Shown: positions 51,489-61,298 of the stretch, piece after piece
Numbering within the stretch: the first letter of the stretch is position 1
Layout: each line of letters begins with the position of its first letter
Assembly (NCBI RefSeq): GCF_900187445.1
Contig: NZ_FYEB01000003.1
Coordinates: 372,001 to 436,000 of the forward strand
Source: Pseudomonas sp. Irchel s3b2
Lineage (GTDB): Bacteria > Pseudomonadota > Gammaproteobacteria > Pseudomonadales > Pseudomonadaceae
DNA: 64,000 bases
Direction of reading: 5' to 3'
Translations under genes and position numbers: made by a program
Notes under the pieces: model-generated
Told to the model about the DNA's origin: nothing
Seen by the model: the letters and a program-made list of their open reading frames with translations, nothing else
Databases searched by the model: none

Positions 51489-52502
51489 TCAGAACCCTTC
51501 AAGCACAATCTTGCCCTTGGACTTGCCGCTCTCCAACAGCTCATGGGCACGACGCAGGTTGGCCGCGTTGATGATCCCGAAGTGCTCGCCGACCGTGGTT
51601 TTCAGCGTGCCCGCATCGATCAGCCCGGCAACGCGGTTGAGCAGTTTGTGCTGCTCAATCATGTCTGCAGTTTCGAACAGCGAGCGGGTGTACATGAACT
51701 CCCAGTGCAGCGACAGGCTCTTGCGCTTGAGTTTGGTCACGTCCAGCGACTTCGGATCATCGATCAGCGCCAGTTTGCCTTGCGGCGTCAACGCCTCCAC
51801 CAATTGATCCAGGTGTTGATCGGTCTGGGTCAGGCTGGCGACATGGGTCACCTGCTCGATCCCGGCACGTTTGAGTTCTTCACTCAGCGGCTTGTTGTGG
51901 TCGATCACTAGGTCAGCGCCCAGGTCACGCACCCAGCTCTGGGTTTGAGGCCGGGAAGCGGTGCCGATGACATTCAGCCCGGTGAGCTGGCTGGCCAATT
52001 GCGTGAGGATCGAACCCACACCGCCAGCGGCACCGACGATCAGCAAGCTCTGGTTCTCATCGATTTTGCCTTCGCGCACTTGCAGGCGTTCGAACAGCAA
52101 TTCCCACGCTGTAATCGCGGTCAGCGGCAGGGCGGCAGCTTCGGCGAAACCGAGGGTTTTCGGCATATGACCGACAATTCGCTCATCCACCACATGCAAC
52201 TCGCTATTGCCGCCGGCACGAGCGATGGAGCCGGCGTAGAACACTTTATCGCCAGCCTTGAACAAGGTCACTTCGCTGCCGACGGCCTTGACCACACCGG
52301 CCACGTCCCAGCCCAGCACCTTTGCCGCGCCATTTTCAGGCTGGACGTTCTGGCGAACCTTGGTATCTACCGGGTTGACCGAGATGGCTTTGACCTCCAC
52401 CAACAGGTCGCGCGGCCCGGCGACCGGTTCTGGCAGTTCGATGTCTTGCAGGGACTTTTCGTCGCTGATGGGCAGGGAGGCGTAGTAGGCAATGGCTTTC
52501 AT
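51489..52502 (-). CDS. Zinc-free alcohol dehydrogenase/quinone oxidoreductase family protein
   Basis: The product is 337 residues of the medium-chain dehydrogenase/reductase superfamily. The N-terminal GroES-like fold has VEVKAISVNPVDTKVRQNV and GWDVAGVVKAVGSEV; the Rossmann fold has LLIVGAAGGVGSILTQLASQ (about 150-168). No catalytic or structural zinc ligands are seen, so it is of the quinone oxidoreductase/ZADH1 type, using NADPH. It is divergent from a LysR gene that very likely controls it. Confidence 0.9.
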   Translation of the reverse strand: MKAIAYYASLPISDEKSLQDIELPEPVAGPRDLLVEVKAISVNPVDTKVRQNVQPENGAAKVLGWDVAGVVKAVGSEVTLFKAGDKVFYAGSIARAGGNSELHVVDERIVGHMPKTLGFAEAAALPLTAITAWELLFERLQVREGKIDENQSLLIVGAAGGVGSILTQLASQLTGLNVIGTASRPQTQSWVRDLGADLVIDHNKPLSEELKRAGIEQVTHVASLTQTDQHLDQLVEALTPQGKLALIDDPKSLDVTKLKRKSLSLHWEFMYTRSLFETADMIEQHKLLNRVAGLIDAGTLKTTVGEHFGIINAANLRRAHELLESGKSKGKIVLEGF

Positions 52503-52575
52503 GTTGGGTTCCTGAGCGGAAATGATTTCGATGGGACAGATGATTGGTTATTTCACGACAAGATAAAACCCGCTA

Positions 52576-52591
52576 AAAGAGCAGTCTCTTT
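52576..52591. promoter_or_regulatory. Possible LysR operator
   Basis: A perfect inverted repeat AAAGAG-CAGT-CTCTTT lies in the 118-bp gap between the divergent oxidoreductase and LysR genes, 30 bases before the LysR start. It is a candidate for LysR binding and no more than that. Confidence 0.45.
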
Positions 52592-52620
52592 CAATATTTT
52601 TTTGATAATCGGGGCTGACG

Positions 52621-53550
52621 ATGTTGCGTTTCGATGACTTGCAGTTGTTCGTTCGGGCCGCGGACCTGGGCAGTCTGTCGGCGGCGGCGCGGGGCATGGA
52701 TATGTCGGCGGCGGTGGCCAGTGCGGCGTTGAAGCGCATCGAACAGCAACTCGGAGCACGCTTGCTCGCCCGTTCTACCCGCAGCCTGCGCCTGACCGCT
52801 GAAGGCGAGGGCTTTCTGGAATACGCCCGGGCCGCCTTGAGCAATCTCGATGAGGGTCGCCGCTTGCTGGCCAGCGGGCAGGATCAGGTCAGCGGGATTT
52901 TGCAGCTGTCGGCGCCTTCGGATTTCGGTCGCAACCTGCTGTTGCCGTGGCTCGACGAGTTTCAGCGTGAGCATCCGAAACTCACGGTACGGTTGCTGCT
53001 GGGCGACCGCATCGCCGACCTGTTCCGTCAACCGGTGGACATTGCCCTGCGTTATGGCGAGCCGGAAGACTCGAGCCTGGTGGCGTTGCCCATCGCCCCG
53101 CAAAACCGTCGCGTGCTCTGTGCGGCGCCGAGTTACCTGGCACGGCATGGCGAACCTCGGCATCTGGAGCAACTGGCTCAGCACAATTGCCTGTTGTTCA
53201 TGCTCGGCGGCCGGGTTCACGATCACTGGAGTTTCCACGATGGCAAACGCGAAGTGAGCCTGACGGTCAGTGGCGATCGCTTCAGTGACGACGCCGACGT
53301 TGTGCGTCTGTGGGCCATAGCGGGCGCGGGAATTGCGTATAAGTCCTGGCTCGATGTCGCCGCCGATGTGCTGGCCGGTCGTTTGAGGGTGCTGATGCCG
53401 GAGCTGCTGTGCGAGAGCGCACCGCTGAATTTGTTGTGCGCCCATCGCGCACAATTGAGTAAGCCGGTGAACCTTTTGCGGGAAATGCTTGCCAGCCGAT
53501 GCGCTCGCATAAGCAGTCAATTTCCGACGAAATCGGATGTCGATCATTAG
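52621..53550 (+). CDS. LysR-family transcriptional regulator
   Basis: The product is 309 residues. The N-terminal winged helix has LSAAARGMDMSAAVASAALK and RIEQQLGARLLARSTRSLRL (about 18-57); the rest is the periplasmic-binding-like effector domain. It belongs to the subgroup that controls a divergently transcribed oxidoreductase (compare the gene at 51489). The inducing molecule is not known. Confidence 0.93.
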   Translation: MLRFDDLQLFVRAADLGSLSAAARGMDMSAAVASAALKRIEQQLGARLLARSTRSLRLTAEGEGFLEYARAALSNLDEGRRLLASGQDQVSGILQLSAPSDFGRNLLLPWLDEFQREHPKLTVRLLLGDRIADLFRQPVDIALRYGEPEDSSLVALPIAPQNRRVLCAAPSYLARHGEPRHLEQLAQHNCLLFMLGGRVHDHWSFHDGKREVSLTVSGDRFSDDADVVRLWAIAGAGIAYKSWLDVAADVLAGRLRVLMPELLCESAPLNLLCAHRAQLSKPVNLLREMLASRCARISSQFPTKSDVDH

Positions 53551-53632
53551 TCGCAGGCAAATAGCGAAATTTCTGTCAGGAACTATCACCATCAATGGAT
53601 CCCCGAGGGCAGGAACCGGCGGTTAACCCGCT

Positions 53633-53855
53633 TATACTAGCGCCCGCCTCATGTACGCACCGTCGACCTCGCAATGGCGAGGTCAGGTTCGATTCGGTCA
53701 GACCCGATGGTCATCACCGGACCTTCTTTGCACCCGCGAAGCAATGGCCGGGCTTTGGCCGGTTTATGGCGGCTTTCGCGTCTTGGCCGATGACACATTA
53801 CTGGTCAAGATGTCTCTGAGCAGTAAGACGAAACGATTCAACAGGGAGTGAATAC
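53633..53855 (+). promoter_or_regulatory. Long structured leader before the ArsR-type gene
   Basis: A likely -10 box TATACT lies at 53633-53638. The roughly 205 bases from there to the ATG include a perfect hairpin GACCTCGC-AATG-GCGAGGTC (53665-53684) and further GC-rich self-complementary stretches (GGCCGGGCTTTGGCCGG near 53748). No coding frame fits. Together with the stretch 53551-53632 it makes a 305-bp gene-free gap. Confidence 0.45.
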
Positions 53856-54590
53856 ATGGAACATGCACCTTGCATCAGCCAGATCGCCACATTGCTGGCT
53901 GACCCAAAGCGCAGCGCAATGATGTGGGCCTTGATGGACGGCTCGGCGCGGCAAACCGAAGAGCTGGCATTGCTGGCCGGCCTGTCGCCGTCTTCGGCCA
54001 GTGCGCATTTAGGGCGTTTGTCCGCCGGAGGTCTGTTGAAAGTCGAAACCCGTGGGCGCAAACGGTTTTTCCGCCTTGCAGCACCCGAAGTCGGCGCTGC
54101 GATAGAGGCCCTGGCCAGCGCGACCCTGGCCAGCACGCCTCGGGACATTCCAGAGGTTTTCAAACGCATGAGCCCTGTCGCCAAACCTCAGGCGGCACCT
54201 TCGTCATTGCTGCGGGCCAGGCTCTGCGACGACCATCTGGGCGGTACCCTGGCCGCCGACCTCTACCAGCGTCTGCTGGATGCGGGCTGGATCGAGCAAT
54301 TCGATCAGCGGGTCATGATCACTCACAAAGGCGCCACACAATTGGCAACGCGCGGTGTGTTCATCCAGGCGCTGGCTCATCGCAACAGCAGAGTCGCCTG
54401 CGCTTGCCCGGACTGGAGCGAAAGACGCCCGCACATGGGCGGTTCATTGGGCGCGGCGTTGTTGCAGCTGTTCATGCAATCCGGCTGGTTGAGCCTGCCC
54501 AACGATTCGCGAGCGTTGCAGATCACCGCCGCGGGGCAACGGGAAATCCATCGTTTTGCCAAAGAAACCGAACTGGAGATGGCGCTTTAG
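53856..54590 (+). CDS. ArsR-type winged-helix transcriptional regulator
   Basis: The product is 244 residues with GGGAG upstream. The N-terminal winged helix (about 10-75) has CISQIATLLADPKRSAMMWA and LALLAGLSPSSASAHLGRLS. It lacks the classic Cys pair of metal-sensing ArsR proteins in helix 3, although CACP occurs at about 185. The C-terminal 130 residues are an effector or dimerisation region of unknown type. It is followed 135 bp later by an MFS transporter on the same strand, which it may regulate. Confidence 0.85.
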   Translation: MEHAPCISQIATLLADPKRSAMMWALMDGSARQTEELALLAGLSPSSASAHLGRLSAGGLLKVETRGRKRFFRLAAPEVGAAIEALASATLASTPRDIPEVFKRMSPVAKPQAAPSSLLRARLCDDHLGGTLAADLYQRLLDAGWIEQFDQRVMITHKGATQLATRGVFIQALAHRNSRVACACPDWSERRPHMGGSLGAALLQLFMQSGWLSLPNDSRALQITAAGQREIHRFAKETELEMAL

Positions 54591-54725
54591 AGCCCTTGAG
54601 GTGCGACGTCCGGGATCTTTGTTTCAGGCGTCGTTCAGAGCTGTGGGCAGGTCGCATCCAGCAATAACCCCCAGCCACTATCGCGCACACTCGATCCGGG
54701 GATTTTCGGATTGGGGGAATGTGGC

Positions 54726-56108
54726 ATGGAAACACGAAGCTTCAGCGCGGCAGAACGACTGGAACGGCTGCCCGTCAGCGGTTATCACCGCATCATTTTC
54801 ATCATCATTGCCTTGGCGTTTTTCTTCGACTCCATGGACCTGGCGATGATGACCTTCCTGCTAGGCTCGATCAAAACCGAGTTCGGCCTGAGCACGGCGC
54901 AGGCCGGGTTACTGGCCAGTTCGAGTTTCTTCGGCATGGTCGTGGGCGCATCGCTGTCCGGCATGCTGGCCGACCGCTTCGGGCGCAAACCGGTGTTCCA
55001 GTGGAGCATTGTGTTGTGGGGCATCGCCAGCTATCTGTGTTCCACGGCGCAGAACGTCGAAACGCTGACGCTGTTCCGAATCTTGTTGGGGATCGGCATG
55101 GGCATGGAGTTTCCGATTGCCCAGTCGATGCTGTCGGAGTTGATTCCGGCCAAACGGCGTGGGCGTTACATCGCGTTAATGGATGGTTTTTGGCCGCTCG
55201 GTTTCGTCGCGGCCGGGGTGCTGTCGTACTTCCTGTTGCCGGTGATTGGCTGGCGCGACATTTTTCTGGTGTTGGCGGTGCCGGCGGTGTTCGTCCTGGC
55301 GATTCGTTTTTTCATCCCCGAGTCACCGCGCTGGCTGGAGCAGGCCGGGCATCATGACGCGGCGGATAAGGTCTTGCGCGGCATCGAAGCTCGGGTTCGG
55401 GCTTCACTGGGTCGTGCGGATTTGCCTGAGCCCATTCGTCTGCCCCGGGTGGCGAGTCAACCGGGCACTTTCTTCTCTGCGCTACGGGAGATCTGGTCGC
55501 CGCAGTATCGCCAGCGCACGATGATGATCTGGAGCGTGTGGTTCTTCGCCTTGCTGGGTTTCTATGGCCTGACGTCCTGGCTCAGTGCGCTGTTGCAACA
55601 ATCGGGTTTCGCCGTGACTCAATCGGTGTATTACACGGTGCTGATTTCCCTCGGCGGGATTCCCGGTTTCCTCATGGCTGCCTGGCTGGTGGAGCGTTGG
55701 GGTCGTAAGCCGGTGTGCGTCGTGACGTTGCTAGGCGGCGGGGTCATGGCGTTTCTTTATGGCCAGAGTGCGGTGTTCGGCGGCAACGTCAGCCTATTGA
55801 TCGCGTCTGGGCTGCTGATGCAGTTTTTTCTGTTCGGCATGTGGGCGGTGCTCTACACCTACACCCCTGAGTTGTACCCGACGTCGGCACGCGCCACGGG
55901 CTCGGGGTTCGCTTCGGCCATCGGTCGCGTGGGGTCGTTGCTCGGGCCGTTGGTGACCGGGTTGGTGTTCCCGATGACCGGGCAGGGCGGAGTGTTTGCG
56001 CTGGGGGCGATGTGCTTTGCAATTGCGGCGGGGGTGGTGTGGATGTTCGGGATGGAGACCCGGGGCAAGACGTTGGAAGAGTTGAGTGAGCCGGTGATCA
56101 TCAATTAA
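54726..56108 (+). CDS. MFS transporter (metabolite:H+ symporter type)
   Basis: The start chosen is the ATG at 54726, with GGGGGAAT upstream; a TTG at 54711 is also in frame. The product is 460 residues with 12 membrane helices. FFDSMDLAMMTFLLGSIK, the loop motif GMLADRFGRKPVF (about 82-94) and RRGRYIALMDGFWPLG with PESPRWL in the middle loop place it in the sugar-porter/aromatic-acid:H+ symporter region of the MFS (NiaP-like). The substrate is unknown. It is next to a convergent purine gene block but probably belongs with the ArsR gene. Confidence 0.88.
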   Translation: METRSFSAAERLERLPVSGYHRIIFIIIALAFFFDSMDLAMMTFLLGSIKTEFGLSTAQAGLLASSSFFGMVVGASLSGMLADRFGRKPVFQWSIVLWGIASYLCSTAQNVETLTLFRILLGIGMGMEFPIAQSMLSELIPAKRRGRYIALMDGFWPLGFVAAGVLSYFLLPVIGWRDIFLVLAVPAVFVLAIRFFIPESPRWLEQAGHHDAADKVLRGIEARVRASLGRADLPEPIRLPRVASQPGTFFSALREIWSPQYRQRTMMIWSVWFFALLGFYGLTSWLSALLQQSGFAVTQSVYYTVLISLGGIPGFLMAAWLVERWGRKPVCVVTLLGGGVMAFLYGQSAVFGGNVSLLIASGLLMQFFLFGMWAVLYTYTPELYPTSARATGSGFASAIGRVGSLLGPLVTGLVFPMTGQGGVFALGAMCFAIAAGVVWMFGMETRGKTLEELSEPVIIN

Positions 56109-56124
56109 TCACCGCGTTATCGTT

Positions 56125-56196
56125 CTTCGCGGGCAAGCCTCGCTCCTACAGGTTTTCCATGGGCCTTGCAGGAGCGAGGCTTGCCCGCGAAGGCGG
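56125..56196. repeat. REP pair, tail-to-tail
   Basis: CTTCGCGGGCAAGCCTCGCT followed by GCAGGAGCGAGGCTTGCCCG, with only about 14 bases between. It fills the space between convergent MFS and adenine deaminase genes. Confidence 0.88.
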
Positions 56197-56198
56197 TC

Positions 56199-57185
<987 letters not shown>

Positions 57186-57230
57186 CTACAGATGCCCGCA
57201 GAAACAATGAGCAAAACCTGACCAGCCGGT

Positions 57231-58199
57231 TCATTCCACGGCGTCCTGTTCCCGTCGATAGGCATAGGTATCGGCAAAGCGCGATAGCAGGAACTCGGCA
57301 CAGGTGGTGGCCGGATACTTTGCCGGATGCCGTTCGTCCTGGCAGCCGGGCAGGCATTCAATGGCGGTGTCGGGATGCGGTTCGGCAAAGAACGGCATCG
57401 AGTACCGATCCACCCCCAGCGGGCTGATTACCCGATGCGGTGTCGACAGGTAACGGTCGTTGCTCCAACGCGCCATCATGTCGCCGAGATTGACCACGAA
57501 CGTGCCCTCGATGGGCGGTGCATCAATCCATTCGCCCCACACGTTGCGCACTTGCAGACCGCCGGCGGCATCCTGGTAGAGCAGGGTGATGCAGCCGTAA
57601 TCGGTATGAGCGCCGGCACCTTGCTGATCTTCGGTGCTGGCGGTGTGGCGCGGCGGGTAATGAATCATCCGCAGCACGCTGACCGGTTCCTTGAAACGGC
57701 TATCGAAGAAATCGCGCTCGATGCCCAACGCCAGGGTCATGGCCCGCAATAGGGTTTGAGCGAGCGCCTGCATGTCGAGATAGTGTTGCTCCATCAGCGA
57801 TTCCCAACCGGGCATCGACGGATGACGGTTGGGACCGCGCAAAGGTTTTTCCGCTACAACCTCGGGATGATCGGCTGGCAGGTGCAGGCCCATGTCGAAG
57901 GTTTCTTTCAGATCGCTGGGTTTGCTCGGGTCGAGTTGCTCGGTGGCGATGGCGCCATAGCCGCGGTGGTGGCGGGTTTGGGTGATGTCGATCTTGAGTT
58001 TTTCGGCAGTGGGCAAGGCGAAGAAACGTTGGGCATGCTCGAGCACGGCGTCGATACGCGCCGGGGCGATCGGGTGGCCCTTGATATAGAAAAAGCCCCA
58101 TTCGCGGCAGGCGTGGTCGATTTGTGTGGCGATCGATTGCCAGGCGTTTTGATCAGCGCTGTAGAGCGGGCTGATGTCGATGATGGGAAGGCTGTTCAT
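57231..58199 (-). CDS. 2-oxoglutarate/Fe(II)-dependent oxygenase (isopenicillin-N-synthase-like)
   Basis: The product is 322 residues. The N-terminal DIOX_N part has IDISPLY and HACREWGFFYIKGH; the double-stranded beta-helix core has the iron ligands His and Asp of GAHTDYGCITLL (about 194) and the distal His in TPHRV (about 249), then RYSMPFF, whose Arg binds 2-oxoglutarate. All cofactor residues are present. The natural substrate is not known. Its place in a purine gene block hints at an oxidised purine or nucleoside substrate; this is inference. Confidence 0.9.
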   Translation of the reverse strand: MNSLPIIDISPLYSADQNAWQSIATQIDHACREWGFFYIKGHPIAPARIDAVLEHAQRFFALPTAEKLKIDITQTRHHRGYGAIATEQLDPSKPSDLKETFDMGLHLPADHPEVVAEKPLRGPNRHPSMPGWESLMEQHYLDMQALAQTLLRAMTLALGIERDFFDSRFKEPVSVLRMIHYPPRHTASTEDQQGAGAHTDYGCITLLYQDAAGGLQVRNVWGEWIDAPPIEGTFVVNLGDMMARWSNDRYLSTPHRVISPLGVDRYSMPFFAEPHPDTAIECLPGCQDERHPAKYPATTCAEFLLSRFADTYAYRREQDAVE

Positions 58200-58225
58200 A
58201 TTTGCGATCCTGCGAAATGAGCTTT

Positions 58226-58316
58226 TGTAGGAGCTGGCTTGCCAGCGAAGGCGGTTTCATTTCCGACACCGATGTTGAAGGTGATGGCCTCTTCGCTGGC
58301 AAGCCAGCTCCTACAG
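58226..58316. repeat. REP doublet, GGAGCTGGCTTGCCAGC type
   Basis: TGTAGGAGCTGGCTTGCCAG and its inverse enclose a linker of the usual length. This is a third REP subtype (AGCTGGCTTGCCAGC core) in the window, but the linker resembles those of the GAGCGAGG type (GACACCGATGTTGAAGG). Confidence 0.88.
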
Positions 58317-58329
58317 GGGGGATGTGAGG

Positions 58330-59412
58330 TCACTTCGGTATCTCGGCCTTCATGCCTTCGACGTAGTAGTTCATCGACGCCAGTTGTGCATTGGTTGCAA
58401 TCGCGCCCGTCGGGATTTTCTCGACGCCGGCCTGGTCTTTGATCGGCCCGGTGAACGGATGCAATGCACCGCTCTTGATGTCAGCAATGATCTGCTGCGC
58501 TTCGGTTTTCACCGCAGCTGGCACCAGGTCGCTGATCGGCAGCTCAACCGTGCCTTCCTTCAGACCACCCCAGTAATCCTGGGATTTCCACGTGTGGTCG
58601 AGCACGCTTTGGGTCGCCTGAATGTAATGCGGCCCCCAGTCGTTGACGATAGACGTCAGCACCGCTTTCGGCCCGAAGTGCGCCATGTCCGATGCATAAC
58701 CGACCGCATACACGCCACGCCGTTCGGCCGCCTGGATCGGTGCCGGGCTGTCGGTGTGCTGGAACACCACGTCCACGCCCTGGTCGATCAGCGCATTGGC
58801 GGCGTCGGCTTCCTTGCCCGGATCGAACCAGGAATTGACCCACACCACTTTGATCTCGGTGCCCGGGTTGTACTTGTTCAGGGCCAGTTGGATGGCGTTG
58901 ATGTCGCGGATCACTTCTGGAATCGGGAAGGAAGCGACGTAGCCGATTTTTTTGGTCTTGGTCATCTTCGCCGCAAGGAAACCACCGACGTAGCGGCCCT
59001 CGTAAGTGCGCGCCAGATAAGTGCCGAGGTTCTTGTCCTGCTTGTAGCCGGTGGCGTGTTCGAAGGTCACTTTGGGAAATTGCTTGGCGACTTTCAGGGT
59101 TGGATTCATGTAGCCGAAAGACGTGGTGAAGATCAGGTCGTACTTGTCCTTGGCCATGTTGCGGATGACCCGCTCGGCATCGGCGCCTTCGGGGACGTTC
59201 TCCACATAGTTGGTGGTGATCTGCTCGCCGAACTTCTCAGCCAGCGCCTTGCGTCCCTGTTCATGCTGATACGTCCAGCCGTGGTCTCCGATCGGGCCAA
59301 TATAGACGAAGCCGACTTTCAGCGGGTCGGCAGCACTGGCGGTCAGGCTGGCGCTCAGACCGATGGCTGCGGCGACAGCGCAAAGTAGCTGCTTCAACGG
59401 ACGTTTATGCAT
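58330..59412 (-). CDS. BMP-family ABC transporter substrate-binding protein
   Basis: The start chosen is the ATG at 59412 with GGAG upstream, giving 360 residues with a signal peptide (LLCAVAAAIGLSASLTASAA, cleaved after about residue 28). The mature protein has the Bmp/PnrA fold: KVGFVYIGPIGDHGWTYQHE, NPTLKVAKQFPKVTFEHATG and VDVVFQHTDSP. Family members bind nucleosides or purines. Permease genes of the same type lie at 62950 and 63876. In PAO1 the equivalent is next to the oxygenase and adenine deaminase genes too. Confidence 0.92.
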   Translation of the reverse strand: MHKRPLKQLLCAVAAAIGLSASLTASAADPLKVGFVYIGPIGDHGWTYQHEQGRKALAEKFGEQITTNYVENVPEGADAERVIRNMAKDKYDLIFTTSFGYMNPTLKVAKQFPKVTFEHATGYKQDKNLGTYLARTYEGRYVGGFLAAKMTKTKKIGYVASFPIPEVIRDINAIQLALNKYNPGTEIKVVWVNSWFDPGKEADAANALIDQGVDVVFQHTDSPAPIQAAERRGVYAVGYASDMAHFGPKAVLTSIVNDWGPHYIQATQSVLDHTWKSQDYWGGLKEGTVELPISDLVPAAVKTEAQQIIADIKSGALHPFTGPIKDQAGVEKIPTGAIATNAQLASMNYYVEGMKAEIPK

Positions 59413-59500
59413 GAACGGGAACTCCATTTTGTTGTGAGATGGAGGAGAGCAATGCAAATTGCTGACCAACAGGACAACAAAATACAGGAACCGCGTAACG

Positions 59501-59600
59501 GCCTTCGCGGGCAAGCCTCGCTCCTACAGGTTTTGCGCCGCATCCATCCCGCGACAGGCACAAATCCCGTAGGAGCGAGGCTTGCCCGCGAAGAGGCCCT
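59501..59600. repeat. REP doublet, near-duplicate of 62836-62936
   Basis: GCCTTCGCGGGCAAGCCTCG to the opposed GAGGCTTGCCCGCGAAGAGG, with the linker TTTTGCGCCGCATCCATCCC continuing into GCGACAGGCACAAATCCCG. Both arms, the linker and the flanking AGAGGCCCT recur at 62836-62936 with about three differences. It fills most of the 277-bp gap between the BMP and 8-oxoguanine deaminase genes. Confidence 0.92.
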
Positions 59601-59689
59601 GACGACCACCGCAGAACCATCCCGGTGCGCCCTCACCAATCCACGCCATCCACTGGTGCGGGCGCCTCCCCCGTTGGATTGATGTTGTG

Positions 59690-61048
59690 TCAGATGCCGG
59701 CGATCAACTGCCGTGCCGCCTGACTGTGATCGGCAATCAACCCGTGCAGATCCAGCCCTTCAACCTGCCCATCGATCACTCGCCACTTTCCGCCGACCAT
59801 CACCCGGTCCGCCCGATCCGCGCCGCACAGCAGCAGCGCTGACACCGGATCATGGCTGCCGGAGAAGCGCAGCTCATCCAGTTTGAACAGCGCCAGATCC
59901 GCTTGCTTGCCTACCGCCAGTTCACCGATATCGGAGCGCCCGAGCAAACTCGCCGAGCCCTTGGTCGCCCAGCCCAGTACCAATTCCGGCGTAATTTTTT
60001 CCGCGCCATAACGCAGCCGCTGGATGTACAGCGCCTGACGGGTTTCGAGGATCATGTTCGACGCATCGTTGGACGCCGAACCGTCTACGCCCAGACCCAG
60101 CAGTGCACCCGCAGCGGTCAGGTCCAGCGTCGGGCAAATGCCGGAAGCCAGGCGCATGTTCGAACTCGGGCAATGGCAAATACCCGTGCCGGCCGCGCCG
60201 AGGCGGGCGATTTCGTCGGGGTTGAAATGAATGCCGTGGGCCAGCCAGGTGCGCGGGCCGAGCCAGCCGACGCTGTCCAGATAATCCACGGTGCGCAGGC
60301 CGAAACGTTGAAGGCAGAAATCTTCTTCGTCGAGGGTTTCCGCCAGGTGCGTGTGCAGGCGCACGTCGAGGGTGTTCGCCAGCTCGGCGCTGGCGGACAT
60401 GATTTGCGGGGTCACCGAGAACGGTGAGCACGGTGCCAGGGCGATCTGGATTTGCGCACCATCGCCGCGCTCGTGGTATGCGGCAATCAAGCGTTGGCTA
60501 TCCTCGAGAATCACCTCGCCCTGCTGCACGGTCTGCTGCGGCGGCAGCCCTCCGTCTTTTTCACCGAGGCTCATCGAGCCGCGAGTGAGCATGGCACGCA
60601 TGCCCAGTTCGCGAACGCTCTCGACCTGCACGTCGATGGCGTTTTCCAGGCCATCCGGAAACAGGTAATGGTGGTCGGCGGCGGTGGTGCAACCGGACAG
60701 CAGCAATTCGGCCAACGCGACTTTGGTGGCGAGGGCAAGTTTTTCAGGGGTGAGGCGAGCCCAGACCGGATAGAGGGTTTTCAGCCATGGGAACAACGGC
60801 TGATTAACCACGGGTGCCCAGGCACGGGTCAGGGTTTGATAGAAGTGGTGATGGGTGTTGATCAGCCCTGGCAGGATCACGTGTTCGCGCGCATCGAAAA
60901 CGTGGTCACAAGGCGCGGAGGGTTGCTGGCCGGCGCTGAGCACTTCGACGATCAAACCGTCTTGCAGCACCAGACCGCCACGGGCATCGAGCGCGTTGGC
61001 CGTGAAAATGGCGAGGGGATTTTGTAACCAGGTACGGGTCGCAGGCAT
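59690..61048 (-). CDS. 8-oxoguanine deaminase
   Basis: This amidohydrolase is predicted to convert 8-oxoguanine to urate. The product is 452 residues. Metal and catalytic residues: NTHHHFYQTL (about residue 64), RLHTHLAETLDEE (about 230-240), AHGIHFNPDE (about 268), and GVDGSASNDASNM (about 317). The size and motifs match the PA0142 protein, characterised as 8-oxoguanine deaminase; guanine deaminase or another cytosine-deaminase-like amidohydrolase is the alternative. It lies between the BMP gene and the MerR/SDR cassette. Confidence 0.88.
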   Translation of the reverse strand: MPATRTWLQNPLAIFTANALDARGGLVLQDGLIVEVLSAGQQPSAPCDHVFDAREHVILPGLINTHHHFYQTLTRAWAPVVNQPLFPWLKTLYPVWARLTPEKLALATKVALAELLLSGCTTAADHHYLFPDGLENAIDVQVESVRELGMRAMLTRGSMSLGEKDGGLPPQQTVQQGEVILEDSQRLIAAYHERGDGAQIQIALAPCSPFSVTPQIMSASAELANTLDVRLHTHLAETLDEEDFCLQRFGLRTVDYLDSVGWLGPRTWLAHGIHFNPDEIARLGAAGTGICHCPSSNMRLASGICPTLDLTAAGALLGLGVDGSASNDASNMILETRQALYIQRLRYGAEKITPELVLGWATKGSASLLGRSDIGELAVGKQADLALFKLDELRFSGSHDPVSALLLCGADRADRVMVGGKWRVIDGQVEGLDLHGLIADHSQAARQLIAGI

Positions 61049-61155
61049 GGTGGCCGGCTCCTCTGAAAGTTGGGTTCAGGGTTGCCAGCTCAGTGTTGCC
61101 CTGTCTGCTGATCCAGGGTCGCCGCGGGGGCGAGGTGCGGAGTTTCGAACAAAAA

Positions 61156-61289
61156 AGCTTCGCGGGCAAGCCTCCCCCGACCAGACAATGCAAAACCCCT
61201 GTAGGAGCGAGCTTGCTCGCGAAAGCGGTATGTCAGGTGACATCAATGTTGACTGTGCCGCCATCTTCGCGAGCAAGCTCGTTCCTACA
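61156..61289. repeat. REP single unit and doublet before the SDR gene
   Basis: A lone unit CTTCGCGGGCAAGCCTCCCC lies at about 61158, then a doublet TGTAGGAGCGAGCTTGCTCG ... CGAGCAAGCTCGTTCCTACA at 61200-61289. The 250 bp between the 8-oxoguanine deaminase start and the SDR stop hold nothing else. Confidence 0.85.
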
Positions 61290-61298
61290 GATGGGGGA

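Noticed and set aside
53633..53855. Guanidine (ykkC/mini-ykkC) riboswitch before the ArsR-type gene
   Set aside because: The hairpin loops are AATG and similar, not the ACGR loops of mini-ykkC, and no other known riboswitch core was recognised.
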